Part shown: one piece after another, positions 45,568 to 58,749 of the stretch
How the letters are laid out: each line of letters begins with the position of its first letter
Numbering within the stretch: the first letter of the stretch is position 1
Source: Acanthopleura granulata
Lineage: Eukaryota; Mollusca; Polyplacophora; Chitonida; Chitonidae
NCBI GenBank assembly: GCA_016165875.1
Contig: JABBOT010000006.1
Span: forward strand, 372,001-436,000
Length of the DNA stretch: 64,000 bases
Direction: 5' to 3'
The notes under the pieces: generated by a model
Told to the model about the DNA's origin: nothing
The model's database searches: none
What the model saw: the letters and a program-made list of their open reading frames with translations, nothing else
Made by a program: the position numbers and the translations under genes

Positions 45568-45886
45568 GGAGTGGGTGGTGGTGTAGTGGTTAGAGGTGCC
45601 TGCTTTTCAATCAGTAGGACTCCTGCAGTGCAGGTTCAAACCTGGCCATGGATACGAATTTGTAGATTCCCCTGTGCTACATTTTGTGTACTGTATATCT
45701 GTACGTCGCATGATGAATGCAGATACATGTGTATACAGGTTATATACGAGAAAGTTCATTATTAACTTGCCAAAGTTCAGGGGACTGCACTCTAGATTTC
45801 CTTCACTCCAAAAAGTATCACCATGAACTTATGTGAGAAATTCTTGAGTATGGCCTTAAGAAACAATGAAATAAATTAATAAATCA
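45568..45886 (+). mobile_element. tRNA-SINE family D, full-length-looking
   Basis: A-box TGGTGTAGTGG at 45579-45589 and B-box GGTTCAAACCT at 45633-45643 head a non-tRNA body (GGGGACTGCACTCTAGATTT). The tail is GAGAAATTCTTGAGTATGGC, CTTAAGAAACAATG, then AAATAAATTAATAAAT. The tail matches family A although the head differs. Confidence 0.85.
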
Positions 45887-45969
45887 CTCTAGTTAAGAGC
45901 TGGTGGTCCCCAATGCAATTTTATGTACATGCATGTATATATGTATCCATGCATGTTTTACATGGCATT

Positions 45970-46300
45970 CAACAATTTTTCAGTTATATGGTGAGGAGGA
46001 GTCCTTAGACTGTATGTATACACATGTACATGTTCTGTGTCTTCTTGTGGCAGAGCAAGTGAAAATGCTACTGCCACTGGAACATCATGCTGAAGACACC
46101 AGACATGACACTCCACCCAGTCACATTATACTGCCCATGGGCAAGCAGTCCTGTTTCCTTGCTCTTACCTCCAAGTGCTGAGCACCAAGCGAGGCAGCAG
46201 CAATTACCATTTTCAAAGTGTTTGGTATGATCCAACCATGGATTCCTCCGAGATCTGCCCATGAGGCGGACGCTCTAACTACTAAAGCCACTGCAACTGT
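45970..46300 (-). mobile_element. tRNA-SINE family E, near-complete copy
   Basis: On the minus strand the head reads TGGCTTTAGTAGTTAGAGCG (A box), GTCCGCCTCATGGGC, then GGTTGGATCATACC (B-box relic). The body has GCTGCCTCGCTTGGTGCTC and GGACTGCTTGCCCATGGGCA. The tail is ATAACTGAAAAATTGTTGAA. Confidence 0.8.
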
Positions 46301-46429
46301 ACATAATTGTTTCTGAACACAAATGACACAAAATGTTAATCACGTCTCTATTACTCCAGGTTTAAGGCTATTCTACTTCAAAGAAGCATGCTGAGATGCT
46401 GTGAAGTCTTGGAATCCTTGTAGTTTCTG

Positions 46430-46812
46430 TAAAAACTTGCAGCCCACAAAACTGTCTGCATTATTTTATCCTACTGCATATCAATATTACTTATAACCAC
46501 AGCCCATAAAAATGTCTCCATCTCTTCAAATAGAACTTACAGATCAACCACTACCTGCTCCTCTCTTCATAAAAATTGAATGTGCAGGCCACAGGGCACA
46601 ACTGCCAGTCTCTCTTATCCTTGAACTTACTGTTACAAAACTGCATGTCTCTCTCCTAAGAGACCTTACTGCCTACAAACCTACCTGCCTCCCTGGTCAT
46701 AGAACTTAATGTTACAAAAACTACCTGCTTCTCACCTAACAGAACTTCTAGTCTACAAAATTCCCCACCACTCCAAACAGAAGTTACAGCCTACAAAATT
46801 TCCTGCACAAAC
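46430..46812. repeat. Degenerate tandem array, roughly 45-60-bp units
   Basis: Phrases like AGAACTTACTGTTACAAAAC, CCTGCCTCCCTGGTCATAG, TTACAGCCTACAAAATTTCC and TAGAACTTAATGTTACAAAA recur with drift. Old and eroded. Confidence 0.6.
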
Positions 46813-47479
46813 ATGTAAAATGGCCTATTAGAAAGGCCAGTTTGCTGACAGCTTTATTCTGCACGTCCATGATTGCTCCTCAGAGGCCCGTCCATGGCTA
46901 ACGCTGCCTGTGTGCAAAGCATTCACTACCACCAGTGGCGATCAATCAGCGAGCTGGGAATTAGATTGCAGAGACACAATCGTACAAAATAAAACCCAGG
47001 CCTGTCACGGCACAAAACGGAGGAGACTACTAAGGCACAGGAGCCTTTTATAGACTCCAGAAAAATGATTTATGGCCCTCCACACAAAAAAATGACACCG
47101 CCCAGCCACTAGTCACATGCAGTAATAACACTATTTACATGTAAATGTACAATACACAATACACATTTACCATTTATACTCTACAGGTACATGTAACTGT
47201 ACTGGCAGATGTCTAACAGAGAGGTACTTTGTATTACTTTCAGCTTAGCAGTTCTGTACATGTAGATGATAATTGTAAACTATGAAATCAATACCAGTGG
47301 AGGAATGGACCCCAAAAAACTGATTGATTGATTGATTGATAGACCGTCACACTTAATCTTGGACAGGCACTGGCTGACAATGGGGCTGAAGCCACACCTC
47401 ACATCATAATCAAGACAGGGCAAGCTTCTGCCACGTGTGTACTGCCAACTTGTGCACTGCCAACATGTGTCTACATGTC

Positions 47480-47600
47480 AGGGAGTTTTCTATCCATTTT
47501 CTTTTTAGAAATTCAATTTGAACAAATCAGATACTCATCATCTTTCATGAAAATACAAAATATGTCTAAACCTCAGTTTTCTGATATTTCTAGAAAAACG
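47480..47600. repeat. Dispersed repeat family C, copy 5
   Basis: TTTTTAGAAATTCAATTTGA, ACAAATCAGATACTCATCA and CTCAGTTTTCTGATATTTCT in the family order. Confidence 0.6.
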
Positions 47601-49146
47601 CCTGTATGTACATGTAACTGCATGTATACAGCTCCTCACTTCACTGACTTGCTGTCACAACTCACCAAGCACAAGCCACATGTAGACTACATGCACAAGG
47701 CTTCAGTCTTCAGCACAGAGTGTAACAATGTACATGTGCCTATTTACACGTATCTCTGACAAGACAAAGGGTAAAGGAGCTAAAATCGCACCCCCAAAAG
47801 CAAGGCAAATAAACATAGAAAGATAGTATGTTTGATTCTAAGTTTCCATTTTCCAACTACAAGTACTTTTCTAGGTCACATCAGATCTCAAAATATCTTA
47901 ATAAGATCACTAAATCTTTAAAAAAATCAGAGAAAATGCACAATTTACAGGTATGGGTGAAAGTTTAAGCTCTTTACCGTGCCCTATTGTTATGAATGGC
48001 ATGGTTGGATTTTGCTGAATCAGCAACAACGGTAAGGAACTCTGAATTTTCCCTGTGCTGCAAACAATTTCAGTTCCTTTGTACATCCAGCACATGTTCT
48101 CTCTGCTAACCCTGAACCTGCATAACGATACAGACTCAACATTTATCGCTTAAGTGAGGAGAATACTACGCGCATGGCAACACTCACAGCTTGACAGCAA
48201 CAGGCCTAACATGCAAAGATCGACCTGTCAACGCTGTTCAAAAAAACCTGAAATAGGTCTTAGCCTTTTCACAAGAAAGCAAATGTCAAGGGGCTCACAT
48301 GACAGTGACTGAAAGGTCAAGAGTAGAGGCCAAATCATACCACAAAAGACCTACCCAAGCAAAACACGACCACTGATTACAGGTAAAGAACCAGGTAAAT
48401 GTACATGTGTGTGTAAGTAGATAAGTTACAGGACAAGTTTTACTACTGTCTCCTGCAGTAAATATCCGAAAAAAAAATTCCCTGCAAGAATTCAAGGATT
48501 TTACTACTTTTGCAAGTATCTGCACAGTCCACACTGGGTTTATCATTGTACGTATAAATCTATAATGAATACTTTACACCCTTCGCTGCAGTGAATTCAT
48601 GAAAACGGTTTCACTGACCGTACAATTTTTTATTAACTGCATATGATACCCAATCATTCCACAATGAGTCAAAGAGTAACTTTCAACCATCTAAACGAAA
48701 ACTAGTTTAAGAACTACTTATATGGACGTAAAATTTAAAATGCAACCCAAATATGCACATGGTGACACACTGACATAAAGCCAAAATGTCAAAATTCAGG
48801 AACTAGAAAAGGCTAAGCCCTTTTTAACCATTTGTAAGCTCATGTGGTGTTGACAATGGTACATTTAACCGACAGTCCTAAGCTTAGGAGTAATCCATGT
48901 ACATGTATCCTCTGAGAATTTCTAACGTCAAACTAGTTAATTCAGTATATTTCTGAAAAAAGTGCAACCGAAATATCCACATGAACCTGTAGTACATTAA
49001 CATCAACATGCATGCTCATAGTGTCAAGATTAAGTAAGAAGGTCATGCCCTCCTTTACATGTTCAAATCCTGAAAATGAAGGCACACTAATTTAGTCACA
49101 AACCCTCCAGTTAAACCGCTACATGCTACACTGTACATTTACTTAC

Positions 49147-49225
49147 TGAAGAGGCGCATCCTGGGGGCACGGTCAATGCCGCGGCTTCTAACTCTGCACT
49201 GCCCGAGATTTTAATAAAACCGTCT
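49147..49225 (-). other. Candidate 5' untranslated talin exon (weak)
   Basis: A locally GC- and CpG-richer segment (GGCATTGACCGTGCC, GATGCGCCTCTTCA on the minus strand) followed by a consensus GTAAGT donor at 49141-49146. Position (7.5 kb upstream of the ATG) and strand would suit a leader exon. No acceptor before the ATG is clearly strong, and no core promoter is evident. Confidence 0.25.
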
Positions 49226-50770
49226 GACGTTTGATACTTTCAGGAAACGAGTCTCAAGTGTTAATCGGGGTCTTGTATCAGTTGCCGTAGAAACCGCCTG
49301 TTGCTCTCACATCGCCTCTTGTTACACACACATACATGTACAAGGGACATCCTGACTGATTCTGCTGTTTCAGACTGACATTTCAGGGAGAAACAGAAAG
49401 GTTTCAAAGTTTCATTCCTTAAGCTGCAACTTTCATATGTATATCTTTGCACTAAAATACTGCACATCAATCCTTCAAAATACTGCTCAAGAAAGGAAGC
49501 CAAACGTCCAACATTAAAAGCAATGAAATGAAAATCACACCATTTTAAATCCTCTCAACTTGCTATATGATTAGTGACCAATAACTGTTATCTTCTGTAC
49601 AATCAGTTCCTGATTCCCTCAGCCTTATACCAGTCAGAAAGTTCCAGCCAGAGTAATTCTGTCAATACAGAGGCTGTAACACTTTTTCTGAAGTAGCATT
49701 AGCTTTACGACCACCAGTTTCAATCAGGTCCACCTGCTTGTCACTGTTCCTTGTTCCTGGACTTCTGAAGACCCATCTTGCTCAGACGTGGTCCATTCAA
49801 GTGCTCTCAGTTCAAACTGGAAGAGTTTCTGAAATCACCAGGGCTTTATGCAGTGTGTCCTACACTCACATAAACCAGCGCTTAATTCACAACGCAAAGC
49901 CTACCAGCATGTCAGCAGGCTGTATGTAGCAGCAGGCGTCCACCGCCGGACCTTAACTGTTATACAGCACCTATGCTGACTAAATGTATAATGGTACCAC
50001 ATATCGTGTGTGTCATGAATACCCTACACTACTTATAAATGTAACAAAGCCATATATATAATGGGCCTGCAGCATTAGGAACTTAATGACAAAATTGGAG
50101 GACACAGACCAATGTGATGTGATCTGACTACACTCACATAGGCCCCTCCAGTTCCCGGGCCCTTCGTCAACGCTCCCATGAAATTGGCAGAGCAATTTGC
50201 GGCACTAATTGACCACTTTCCATCCTGAGACAATTGTATGTACATGTGTATTTGCCTGTGTATGCATGCGGGTAGGCATGCATGTAGTTACAGTACATAG
50301 CAGACAGAGCCTATTTTACCATGTCATGAATTTACCCAAAGAGAGATGTTTAATAATACACTGGCAATGAACATAAATTTAATCTCCAGTGCAATTTTCT
50401 GGATGGCTTGGTCCCAGATTGGAGAATAATTTTCTTTCGTCATTTAGTTTTGTTGCACTGTCACTCGATACAGATGATTTGTCACAAAAACTGTTGTGGT
50501 TCACAAAAAGAATTTGGCCTTAATTGTTGCTCATATTTGCAAATTTACATATTTTCAATGCCAGCTCTTTATCCCATGCACTCAACCTACTCAGTTTTCC
50601 ATGGTCATTTGTTTCATTTCACTTTGAATACTTTCCCTTCCAAAAACCCATATGTACATATATTTATCTTCCACATTTCACCTCAATTTTACAAATATAC
50701 AATTCTCACTGCCCTCTCCATCTCCCCCAACCCATGCCATCCTGCCAAAAACCTAATAGCCACAATTTCA

Positions 50771-50948
50771 TATACATGTAGTTCTAAGTCAGCCTTCATG
50801 TTTATGATTGAACATGTACACTTAATTCTAAGTCAGCCTTCATGTTTATAACTGAACATGTACACGTAGTTCTAAGTCAGCCATCATGTTTCTGGCTGCT
50901 CATGTACATGTAGTTTTACGTCGGCCTTCATGTTTCTGATGGTACATG
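50771..50948. repeat. Tandem array, about 44-bp unit, 4 copies
   Basis: TTCTAAGTCAGCCTTCATGT or a variant starts at 50781, 50826, 50870 and 50913. Units are separated by GAACATGTACAC-like palindromes. Confidence 0.93.
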
Positions 50949-52820
50949 GGATTCAAACCTCCAGATCTCAACAAGCCCTTATCTTCTGCCATTATCAGCA
51001 ATCCACCGACCAACATTCAGCCCTTTAATGACTGTCCCATTATGCTGGTATTTTCAAGATTAGCCATAATTACTCATAATTTGCCCACAATTTTCCTGAT
51101 ACGCAATCAAACATCAACACCTTCAGGGAACAGCACAGGGCCACAGGCAAGTCCTAGGCCATCATTAAATATGTATTTGTTGAGGCTAACAAGGACCCTA
51201 CTGTAAAGTTTTTATTGGGCTGATCATGGAAATTGTTTTTTTATTTTTCTCTTTATGTTAATTTCTTTGAAATCTTTATTTTTTTGTGTGTAAAAAAAGA
51301 ACAAAAAATTCCTCACCAACCAACACTATTTTTCTTATAAGGTTACGTTACCGCAAACAAAATAAATTTTAAGACTGGCCTTAAAGTTAGTCCCATGATG
51401 TACAGCTGGACAGGCTGATCTAACAGTATGACATGCACATGTTTGTGTCTGTCTGTGCCTGGTTACATGTAGAATAAAATACCAATAGGAAACATTGCCT
51501 CTTTATACACATAAAAATTTAATTCACTAAAGCCAAGTCAGTCATTAACCACATGTATGTAGTGGGTAGAGCTGACCGCAAGCTAGAAATCAATAAGGCA
51601 GGAGGCATTAAATGACACTACTCCAAAAAAGGGCACATGGTCGCCATTTCTACAGCTTATTTACATGTATTAACATCTGATGATAGAGGGACTAGGGTGC
51701 AGCGCCATGGCCTACTAAGACAGGGTTGCATACAGTACATACACCTGCATAACAACAGTACAACTAAGTATACGTGTAACCTTGTACCAGTCAGGTTTAG
51801 AGTTCAAATCCAGCTTACGTCTGAGGTGAAAGACTGGTGCAAATCATTGTGACGATCCATGAACACTGCTGCATACTCATGGAGACAGGCACTGATGACC
51901 CAATTGTGATAAAAAAAAACCCTTAAAAATCCATTAATGAAACCACATTTTGGCAAACTATTGGTGTGTATCATTCCACAGGGGATGAGGTTCATTCCAC
52001 ATATCGGTATCCCATCGATCCTGATTCTACAAGGTTAAAATTAACTCAATAACACAAATATACTAAAAAGCAAAAGAATGGAAGTGGAGTGTGTGTTTGG
52101 AAGGGGGAGGGCAACTTAAAACCCCTACCATTTGCAGAAATATTAGCTCCCTGGATTTTTTAATTTGTCTATGAATACTTAACAGGATGATCTATTCTCT
52201 CCTCATCGTCATTTCTTACAACCATATATTTATTGATCTGACTTATGTTTTAACATGTTCATCTTTGACATATTCAAAGCTAGGGTTCCATCCTACATGT
52301 ATAAGAGGCACGCATGACAGCCATCATGGAACAAAGCTGCCACAAGGGTGCAACATGACTTCTTCCTTCCAGTGAAAGACAGCTCATAACTGAGGCACTG
52401 TTTCTTCAAAAGAATAACAAATTCTCTCTTGAATGAAAAAACTTGTTTGAATTTGTATGAATTAGTTGCTGAGTTATCTTCGGTTGAAGTGTGGAGCATT
52501 GTGCCGCCGGCTGAAGATCTGAAGGCACCCTTGCCTTCAAGCTTATGGGAGATTGACCAATTAGAGAGCAAGGAGATTTCAGCTGTTTATAAGCTGTGAT
52601 GTAAATGTTCTGAGTTGAATGTTAGCGTAGCATGTCATAATATAGGGACAGGGTACTCTTTTAATGATATCTATTTTAATTATAACAAGTACATGTGTAA
52701 AAATCACTGAAAAAGTATTCCCAGGCCATTATGTTGTGGCAGGAGTAAGTTATTTGAAAATTTCATGTTACAAATTGACATATATACTTAAGTTTCAGCC
52801 ACAACCTCGACAACTTAACA

Positions 52821-52876
52821 ACAGTCTCAGGTGACAAGAGTGTTTACTACAGTCTCAGGTGACAAGAGCGTTTCGC
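52821..52876. repeat. Direct duplication, 28 bp x 2
   Basis: ACAGTCTCAGGTGACAAGAG at 52821 is repeated at 52849. Confidence 0.95.
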
Positions 52877-54561
52877 ACTTGGAACAATTACATGTATGTC
52901 ACAGCCCAGAGAGAACGGCTGTGTTCTAAGCTAGTCGACTGAGCACAGTCAAATGTCAATTTCCACTTTCGTAGTAGCTGTTAGAAAAAATACTTAACCA
53001 AAATAAACACAATATTGTTCAACATTTTTCGCAAAGTTAACCTAAGTTAAATGAGCTGCCTTTCACTTTAACGACATCACCAATGACAAATTCTTTATGA
53101 AAACTTATTCCACATTGCATAAGGAACAAGAAAGTTTCAGCTGCCTTTTAACACCTGTCAACACAAAGATCTATAGCTAAAAGACACAACAGTGAAAATT
53201 TAGACAATGACCAGTTCCTGACCTGGGATAAAAGCTTGAACACCCATAAAGCATGGAAAAGTGTACATTTTATACGCTTTGGGTTGTTCAAGTCTGCTAA
53301 ACAGGCTACATGAGGCAATACTTTCACTTAAATAACCTCTTAAATTCCTTTAAGAACAGTTCCTCACAGTAAAAAATCAAATGTTTGGATTTTTCATCAT
53401 TTCTTTTATGTGATTGTTGTGATTTTTTATCATGTGTTCTTGTAGGGGCACCTAAATTAGGGACACCCAAACCACTGGAAAAATGGCCTACGTCAGGCCC
53501 TGATGACAGCAGCTTATGACCTCCACCTACCTAATAAACACAAATGCACTGATCAATGTACATGTATGGTAAGCCCCCTTATTCCACTTCAGTGAATTTA
53601 ACAACTGGCCCCCACCCCCTGGAAGCCAGATCACAAAGAGGCATTTACTGACCTATGGGACAGGCTCTGCTGTGTAACAGGAAGAGATTATAGGGGTTAG
53701 GAAATGCCATATCCAGCCGCACCGGATACAGGCACCCTGATATCACTTGACAGCACCAGCTACATGTATATATGTGATGTATGTGTACATGCGAAGCAGC
53801 GCTGTTGTTGTTGCTCTGGTCACATGCAATGTCACCATGATGCACATGTCTAGTCTAATGCACTGTGCTGAGTACAGATATACACAGGCATGTGCACTGC
53901 ATATATATATATATATGTATCACAAATCACATGTACATATACATGCATATAAACCAGTATTGTTTTTGCTGTGGTTGCATGACATATAACCATACTAGCA
54001 CATGCATATTGAGTTTGCCCAAGTCAACCTCATGATAGCATTTAAATACAAAAGGTATCAACATGTATATCTCTGAGAAAACTTTCCATTAAAAAGCTGT
54101 GTGCAGCATGATATTATGACTGAAGTTTGTTACAGATTTGGGGAAGGGCAGATGTAAGTACACATATAATCTGAAAGGCAAACCCTAAATGGCCAACACA
54201 GCTTCAGGTAATACATGCCATCTGATTGTATGTACAGAGCCAAAGATTAACCTCAGACTAGTCTTTCCTAAATGCGTCAGTTCAATTAAATTTGATTGCT
54301 GCGATATTTTCCAATCGGATAGCCATGTCGATGTGGGCCTTCCGCCATCAGATCATCAAATTTCACCACAGATGACATTTAATTTACATGTAACTGTACT
54401 ACCACATGTGCATACATGTATGGACATATTAATATCTCCCCCAGCCGCCAATCAGCCACTGCTAATTTGTTCGCTATTTGTTTTCTTAATACAGCAAATC
54501 CTGGTAACAACAGGCCATTTTCTCACTTACATGCAGCAGTTGAAGAAATAGTTTACACCAA

Positions 54562-54660
54562 TGCATCAAAAACTCAATTTTATCTAAAACTGAATTTTCT
54601 GATATTCCTCATTGGGGCAAGAACAAAAGAGATAGTGGCTAAAAAAAACCCTTAACATTT
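54562..54660. repeat. Dispersed repeat family C, copy 6
   Basis: ATCAAAAACTCAATTTTATC, AAAACTGAATTTTCTGATAT, GGGGCAAGAACAAAAGAGAT and AGTGGCTAAAAAAAACCCTT. Matches 41277-41437 closely at its right end. Confidence 0.75.
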
Positions 54661-55424
54661 TGAGCTTTTAAGGTACATGCATTACCAGTGAACTGAGTAA
54701 ACCTGCTACATGCTCTCAACATCTACAATGTAGTATATCATAATAGTTTTGGCTACACATTTGTTGATATACACACAGGAGGTCAAAGGCAGTTCAGGGT
54801 GAAGGCAGATCAGTATGTACTACAGTCTTTGCTCAGTCATTGGGTTAAAAACCCGCCCTGCCATGAAGCCGGAACTTGCTCCAGTTTAAAGACAACTTTT
54901 TTGAAAACAATTTCAACAAAACCAACAGACCTGGACAGCAGACTCCAAAAAAATCAACATTTTCGTTATATAGTAATAACAAATCTGCACCATGAAATTT
55001 AGGATGGTTGCATGCTTGTGCAATACTGCATGTGGCTTTACAATAATTATACGGCCTTCATGAAGATTTATAATTTATTTATTTCACAGGATTTTCAGGC
55101 ACTATTTATAAACACACATATACTGTACATGTATGCTTATTTTGTAGATTTAGTCATCATTCCCTTTCCAATGCCTACATAAATTTAATAAACTTAATTT
55201 ATGTATTTATGTGATCTGAATTGATATCAAACTGAATAATTTTAAAATGAAAAATATATAACAGAAAATCAAATGGCAAACATCTTACATGTGGAATCAA
55301 GAGTGCTGAGATAAACCGCAAAAAACCCTCTCTACTCGCCAGAAAAATGACAAACCTCCGGACATCAAGCCACTACTGAACAGGCCTTCATAATGTACAT
55401 GTATATGCATGCTTGGGTCTTACT

Positions 55425-55670
55425 CAACAATTTTTCATTTATATAACGAGGAGGAGTCCTTAGAATGTACATGTACACATACATTTAGACTGTTTATTCT
55501 TCTGGCAGGGTGAGTCCATGCTGCCACAGGGACATCATGCTGAAGACACCAGACATTACACCCCACTAAATCACGTTACACTGACACCGGCCCAACCAGT
55601 CCTGTTTCCTTGCTCTAACCTCTCTGCATTATGACAGGGATTGATCAAAGATCTCCCGACACCGTCAAGA
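55425..55670 (-). mobile_element. tRNA-SINE family E, 5'-truncated copy
   Basis: Shares CAACAATTTTTCATTTATAT, GAGGAGGAGTCCTTAGA, GGACATCATGCTGAAGACAC and AGTCCTGTTTCCTTGCTCTA with 45970-46300, then ends in GATTGATCAAAGATCTCCC (eroded head). Confidence 0.8.
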
Positions 55671-58028
55671 ATTTATGTAAAATGAATGCACTTTTTTTTT
55701 TCTCCTCAAAGGGCCAGTGACAAGTTTTATAAGAATATCAAAATAACATTATTTATGAAAGTTATAACTGGCAGAAAGCATACTGTTTTTGCTTTGAATG
55801 CACTTCTCTTTTTCATTTTTTTTCCCCAGTCCCTGAGTGAACATCAAGCTTGGCCTAGGCCAATGTAACCAGCTATGTTACAAGTTGCAGCTCCACCTGA
55901 AAACATCAGAAAATTCTAGCTTATGGACATAACCATAGAGTATGAGTATTCATCCTATCTGAAGCCAAAAACAAAAAGGCAGTCTGCATTGTGCTGGCTT
56001 TAATGCCATCATTGATTTTGGGTTGTTGTACATGTACTGGTACAGCCGAAAGCCTCTGGATTGGCTGCACCATTGCACAAAGATGTCAGAGGTCATGTTG
56101 TGAAAGCAGTCATGTGCCAGCCTCACCTCCAACTCTCAACACATTAATGAGGCACATGATTTCCTGTTTATGCCAGCTTCACAAAACTTGTACAAGGATT
56201 TATGTTTTTACAACAAGCATACAATGTCATGACATTGCTGCCTTCAGGCACTGTAACGCCAGAGGTGTTCCGCACATGACCTGCAGTTTTCCTAAAGCCT
56301 TCTCAATGAGCCAACTAGGCTCAAAATGTTTGGTATCTTGAGATCTTCAGAGTGACGACCTTGATAAAAATTAAGGTACATGCAGAGGAATAATGTCTAC
56401 ACAGTAAGCTTTAATACCATATCATGACGACTCTTCTAGGCATTTTAACCCCATAAGTACTCTGCATGTAGCAAGTACTGTATATGTGTGCATGTAGTGT
56501 ACTTGCATACCGTGTTCAGGGACAATGCCCTTTGGCTACAGCACACATTCCAGTGCTAAAAATCACCCAAAGGCCACATTGGGTTTTGAAGCAACGACCT
56601 CCAGGTCTGGCACATAATTCCCTGCAGTGTACGTCCACTACCTACACCATTTCACAGACAGGTCTCCCACAAAAAGTGGAGGCACAGAAAGACTTTATGG
56701 TGAACATGCATTACTCCCCTGACGATCAGAACTGCCACACTTCCCCTGAGTTACATGTTACGTCACAACAATATTATTATTATTCCTAAACTGAGTTCCC
56801 TAATTCAGTAGTACTTTTCCCAGACACCTCTCACAGAACAAGTGCAACTTTCAAAGTCTATATATAAGCTGTGTAGGATAACATTAAACTTTCCTCGGCA
56901 GGCAAGCACACACATGTACATGTATTTGTCTAGATATACAGCACACATGTATTAGCTTGGGATTACAGGCTAACCATACAGTACACAAATACGTGTACAT
57001 ATTCCGATGCACGTACATGTATTGTACAGGCAGCCATGCTGGTTTAGTTGACTGCCTAGTCCTGCCTATCAAGTCCTAATCACCATGGCAACCTGGAGTA
57101 GGTGACCTTTGACCTGTATGTCAGTCTCCGCCCTAAATAACTGCAACATTCAAACAGGTCTGAGGAGGACCAGTTTGCTGAGTCAGGTCTTTTTCCCAAG
57201 GGTCTTTTTCCCAAGCGGTGGCGGCTGCCGTTACTTACTGTACATGTACTCCTCCACTATCAGGCTGTGTTTTATGTGTGACAGGTACAACCTGACAATG
57301 TTAGAACTGCAAACATGTATGTTCAGCTTCACAATGACACACTTTTACACCTGCAGGGCCTGAAATATAAAGCGCTTTTGGTCTCCTGTTCCAATGACAG
57401 CACCAACTATGCTGCTTTGCAACTAAATAATATTGCATATATATTCTACATCAGGTCAAATTTCAAGAAATAAATGATGAGATGAAGCCTGCCTATATCA
57501 GATACTCCCTTCATACACATATATTGTGTGAATGTACATTTATCATTAATACATCATGAAATCACAGTATTTTCGTCACTGATAAAAGTGTTACTTTCAC
57601 TACAGTGAAATATCACATTTTGATATTTCATACCCAGACATCTTGATGTCAAAAAAGAAACATTTTATTTCATAAAGTTCCAAACTGATCTCAGCAGAAT
57701 GACCCCATGATGCAAGTATAGTCAAATGCTACATTGTCACATCACCCAAGAAGACATGTCGTCACATAACACATCATGTACATGGTGTCATGCTCTATGC
57801 ATATCAGAGCCTACAGCTGGAAAAATGCTGAAAACTCTTCGAAGTACACAAAATCTTGATACTGTTAGGGTATAAATAATAAAAGGAATATTGCACATTG
57901 AAGGCTGTATATCATACATGTAAATATTGTTCTTGTGGGAGGTGGAAATGATAACCAACTCAATGCAATGGGTGGACAGGAGAAAACTGAGTAAAGAGCA
58001 ACAGAAACCAAGACATCTTGGCTGGTGA

Positions 58029-58257
58029 AATACTATAAATCTTCAACCCTTTCAATCATTAAAGCAGTTTTTAAAGGGCACTGTATGCATACATTTATTG
58101 TAAAAATGAAGACAAAAATAATGTGTTTGTGTCACCACAGATATAAGCTTCACAATACTACAAGAATTATTTCACTGCACCCTCCAGTTCTCCAAGAAAA
58201 TACTGAAATTTTGCTTTCAGCAGTGGTTTTAAGCTGAAAAGGCTGAAGAGTTAGGGT
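58029..58257. repeat. Direct repeat flanking the SEA-like segment, left copy
   Basis: TATAAATCTTCAACCCTTTC, GCACTGTATGCATACA, TGTTTGTGTCACCACAGATA and GAATTATTTCACTGCACCCT recur in order at 58471-58687, about 440 bp away. Confidence 0.93.
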
Positions 58258-58294
58258 ACTCATAATCTCAAAAATTACTTTTGTTTATCTTCAG

Positions 58295-58452
58295 GAGCTC
58301 TGATTTGGGAGTTGCAGCAGAGTTCACGGTAATGTTAAATCCTGCTAACAAAGTATCTGCTGAACGTCTGGAGGAAGTGTTCATGAATGAGACAGAAGGC
58401 AGCAGGACATTGGGAAGCTTCACGATTGAACCTTCTCTCACATCATTCACTG
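58295..58452 (+). CDS. Candidate exon resembling the C-terminal half of a SEA domain (unlinked)
   Basis: A 158-base open segment begins after TTTATCTTCAG (acceptor) and ends at GTAAGA (donor, 58453-58458), phase 1 at both ends, as is usual for shuffled extracellular modules. It reads SSDLGVAAEFTVMLNPANK, VSAERLEEVFMNE and TLGSFTIEPSLTSFT. The hydrophobic strand after SSDLG and the LGSFTIEP ending resemble the second half of SEA domains in mucin-like and adhesion proteins. The canonical GSVVV cleavage site is not preserved. It would belong to a plus-strand gene opposite to talin, but I found no partner exons, so it may be a relic. Confidence 0.4.
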
Positions 58453-58470
58453 GTAAGAGCACCCAAACAT

Positions 58471-58687
58471 ACTGTAAATCTTCAACCTTTTTCAATCATT
58501 AGAGCAGTTTTTTATATGGTACTGTATGCATACAGTTATTGTAAATATAAACCAAAAATGATTTGTTTGTGTCACCACAGTCATAAGCTTAAAAAATCTG
58601 AGAATTATTTCACTGCACCCTACGGTAGTCCAAGAAAATACTGAAATAGTGCTTTCAGCCGTGGTCGAAAAGGTTAAAGAATTAGGG
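58471..58687. repeat. Direct repeat flanking the SEA-like segment, right copy
   Basis: Homologous to 58029-58257 with small indels (GTAAATCTTCAACCTTTTTC, GGTACTGTATGCATACA, GTGTCACCACAGTCATAAGC). Suggests an old duplication of intron sequence around the exon-like segment. Confidence 0.93.
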
Positions 58688-58749
58688 CACATAAAGGTGT
58701 TGTACCGTAGTAGTTGTTTTACAACACATTAGATACCACCAAAAATTTT

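Noticed and set aside
45571..45645. Functional tRNA gene on the plus strand
   Set aside because: Only the promoter boxes are kept. The cloverleaf is broken and a SINE body with the shared tail follows.
48690..49085. Loose internal duplication (AACTAGTT ... TGCAACC-AAATAT-CACATG at two places)
   Set aside because: Only scattered short blocks agree; too weak to call by eye.
50408..50851. 147-aa plus-strand ORF
   Set aside because: Composition follows AT-rich DNA, no domain, no splice context, and it runs into a 44-bp tandem repeat.
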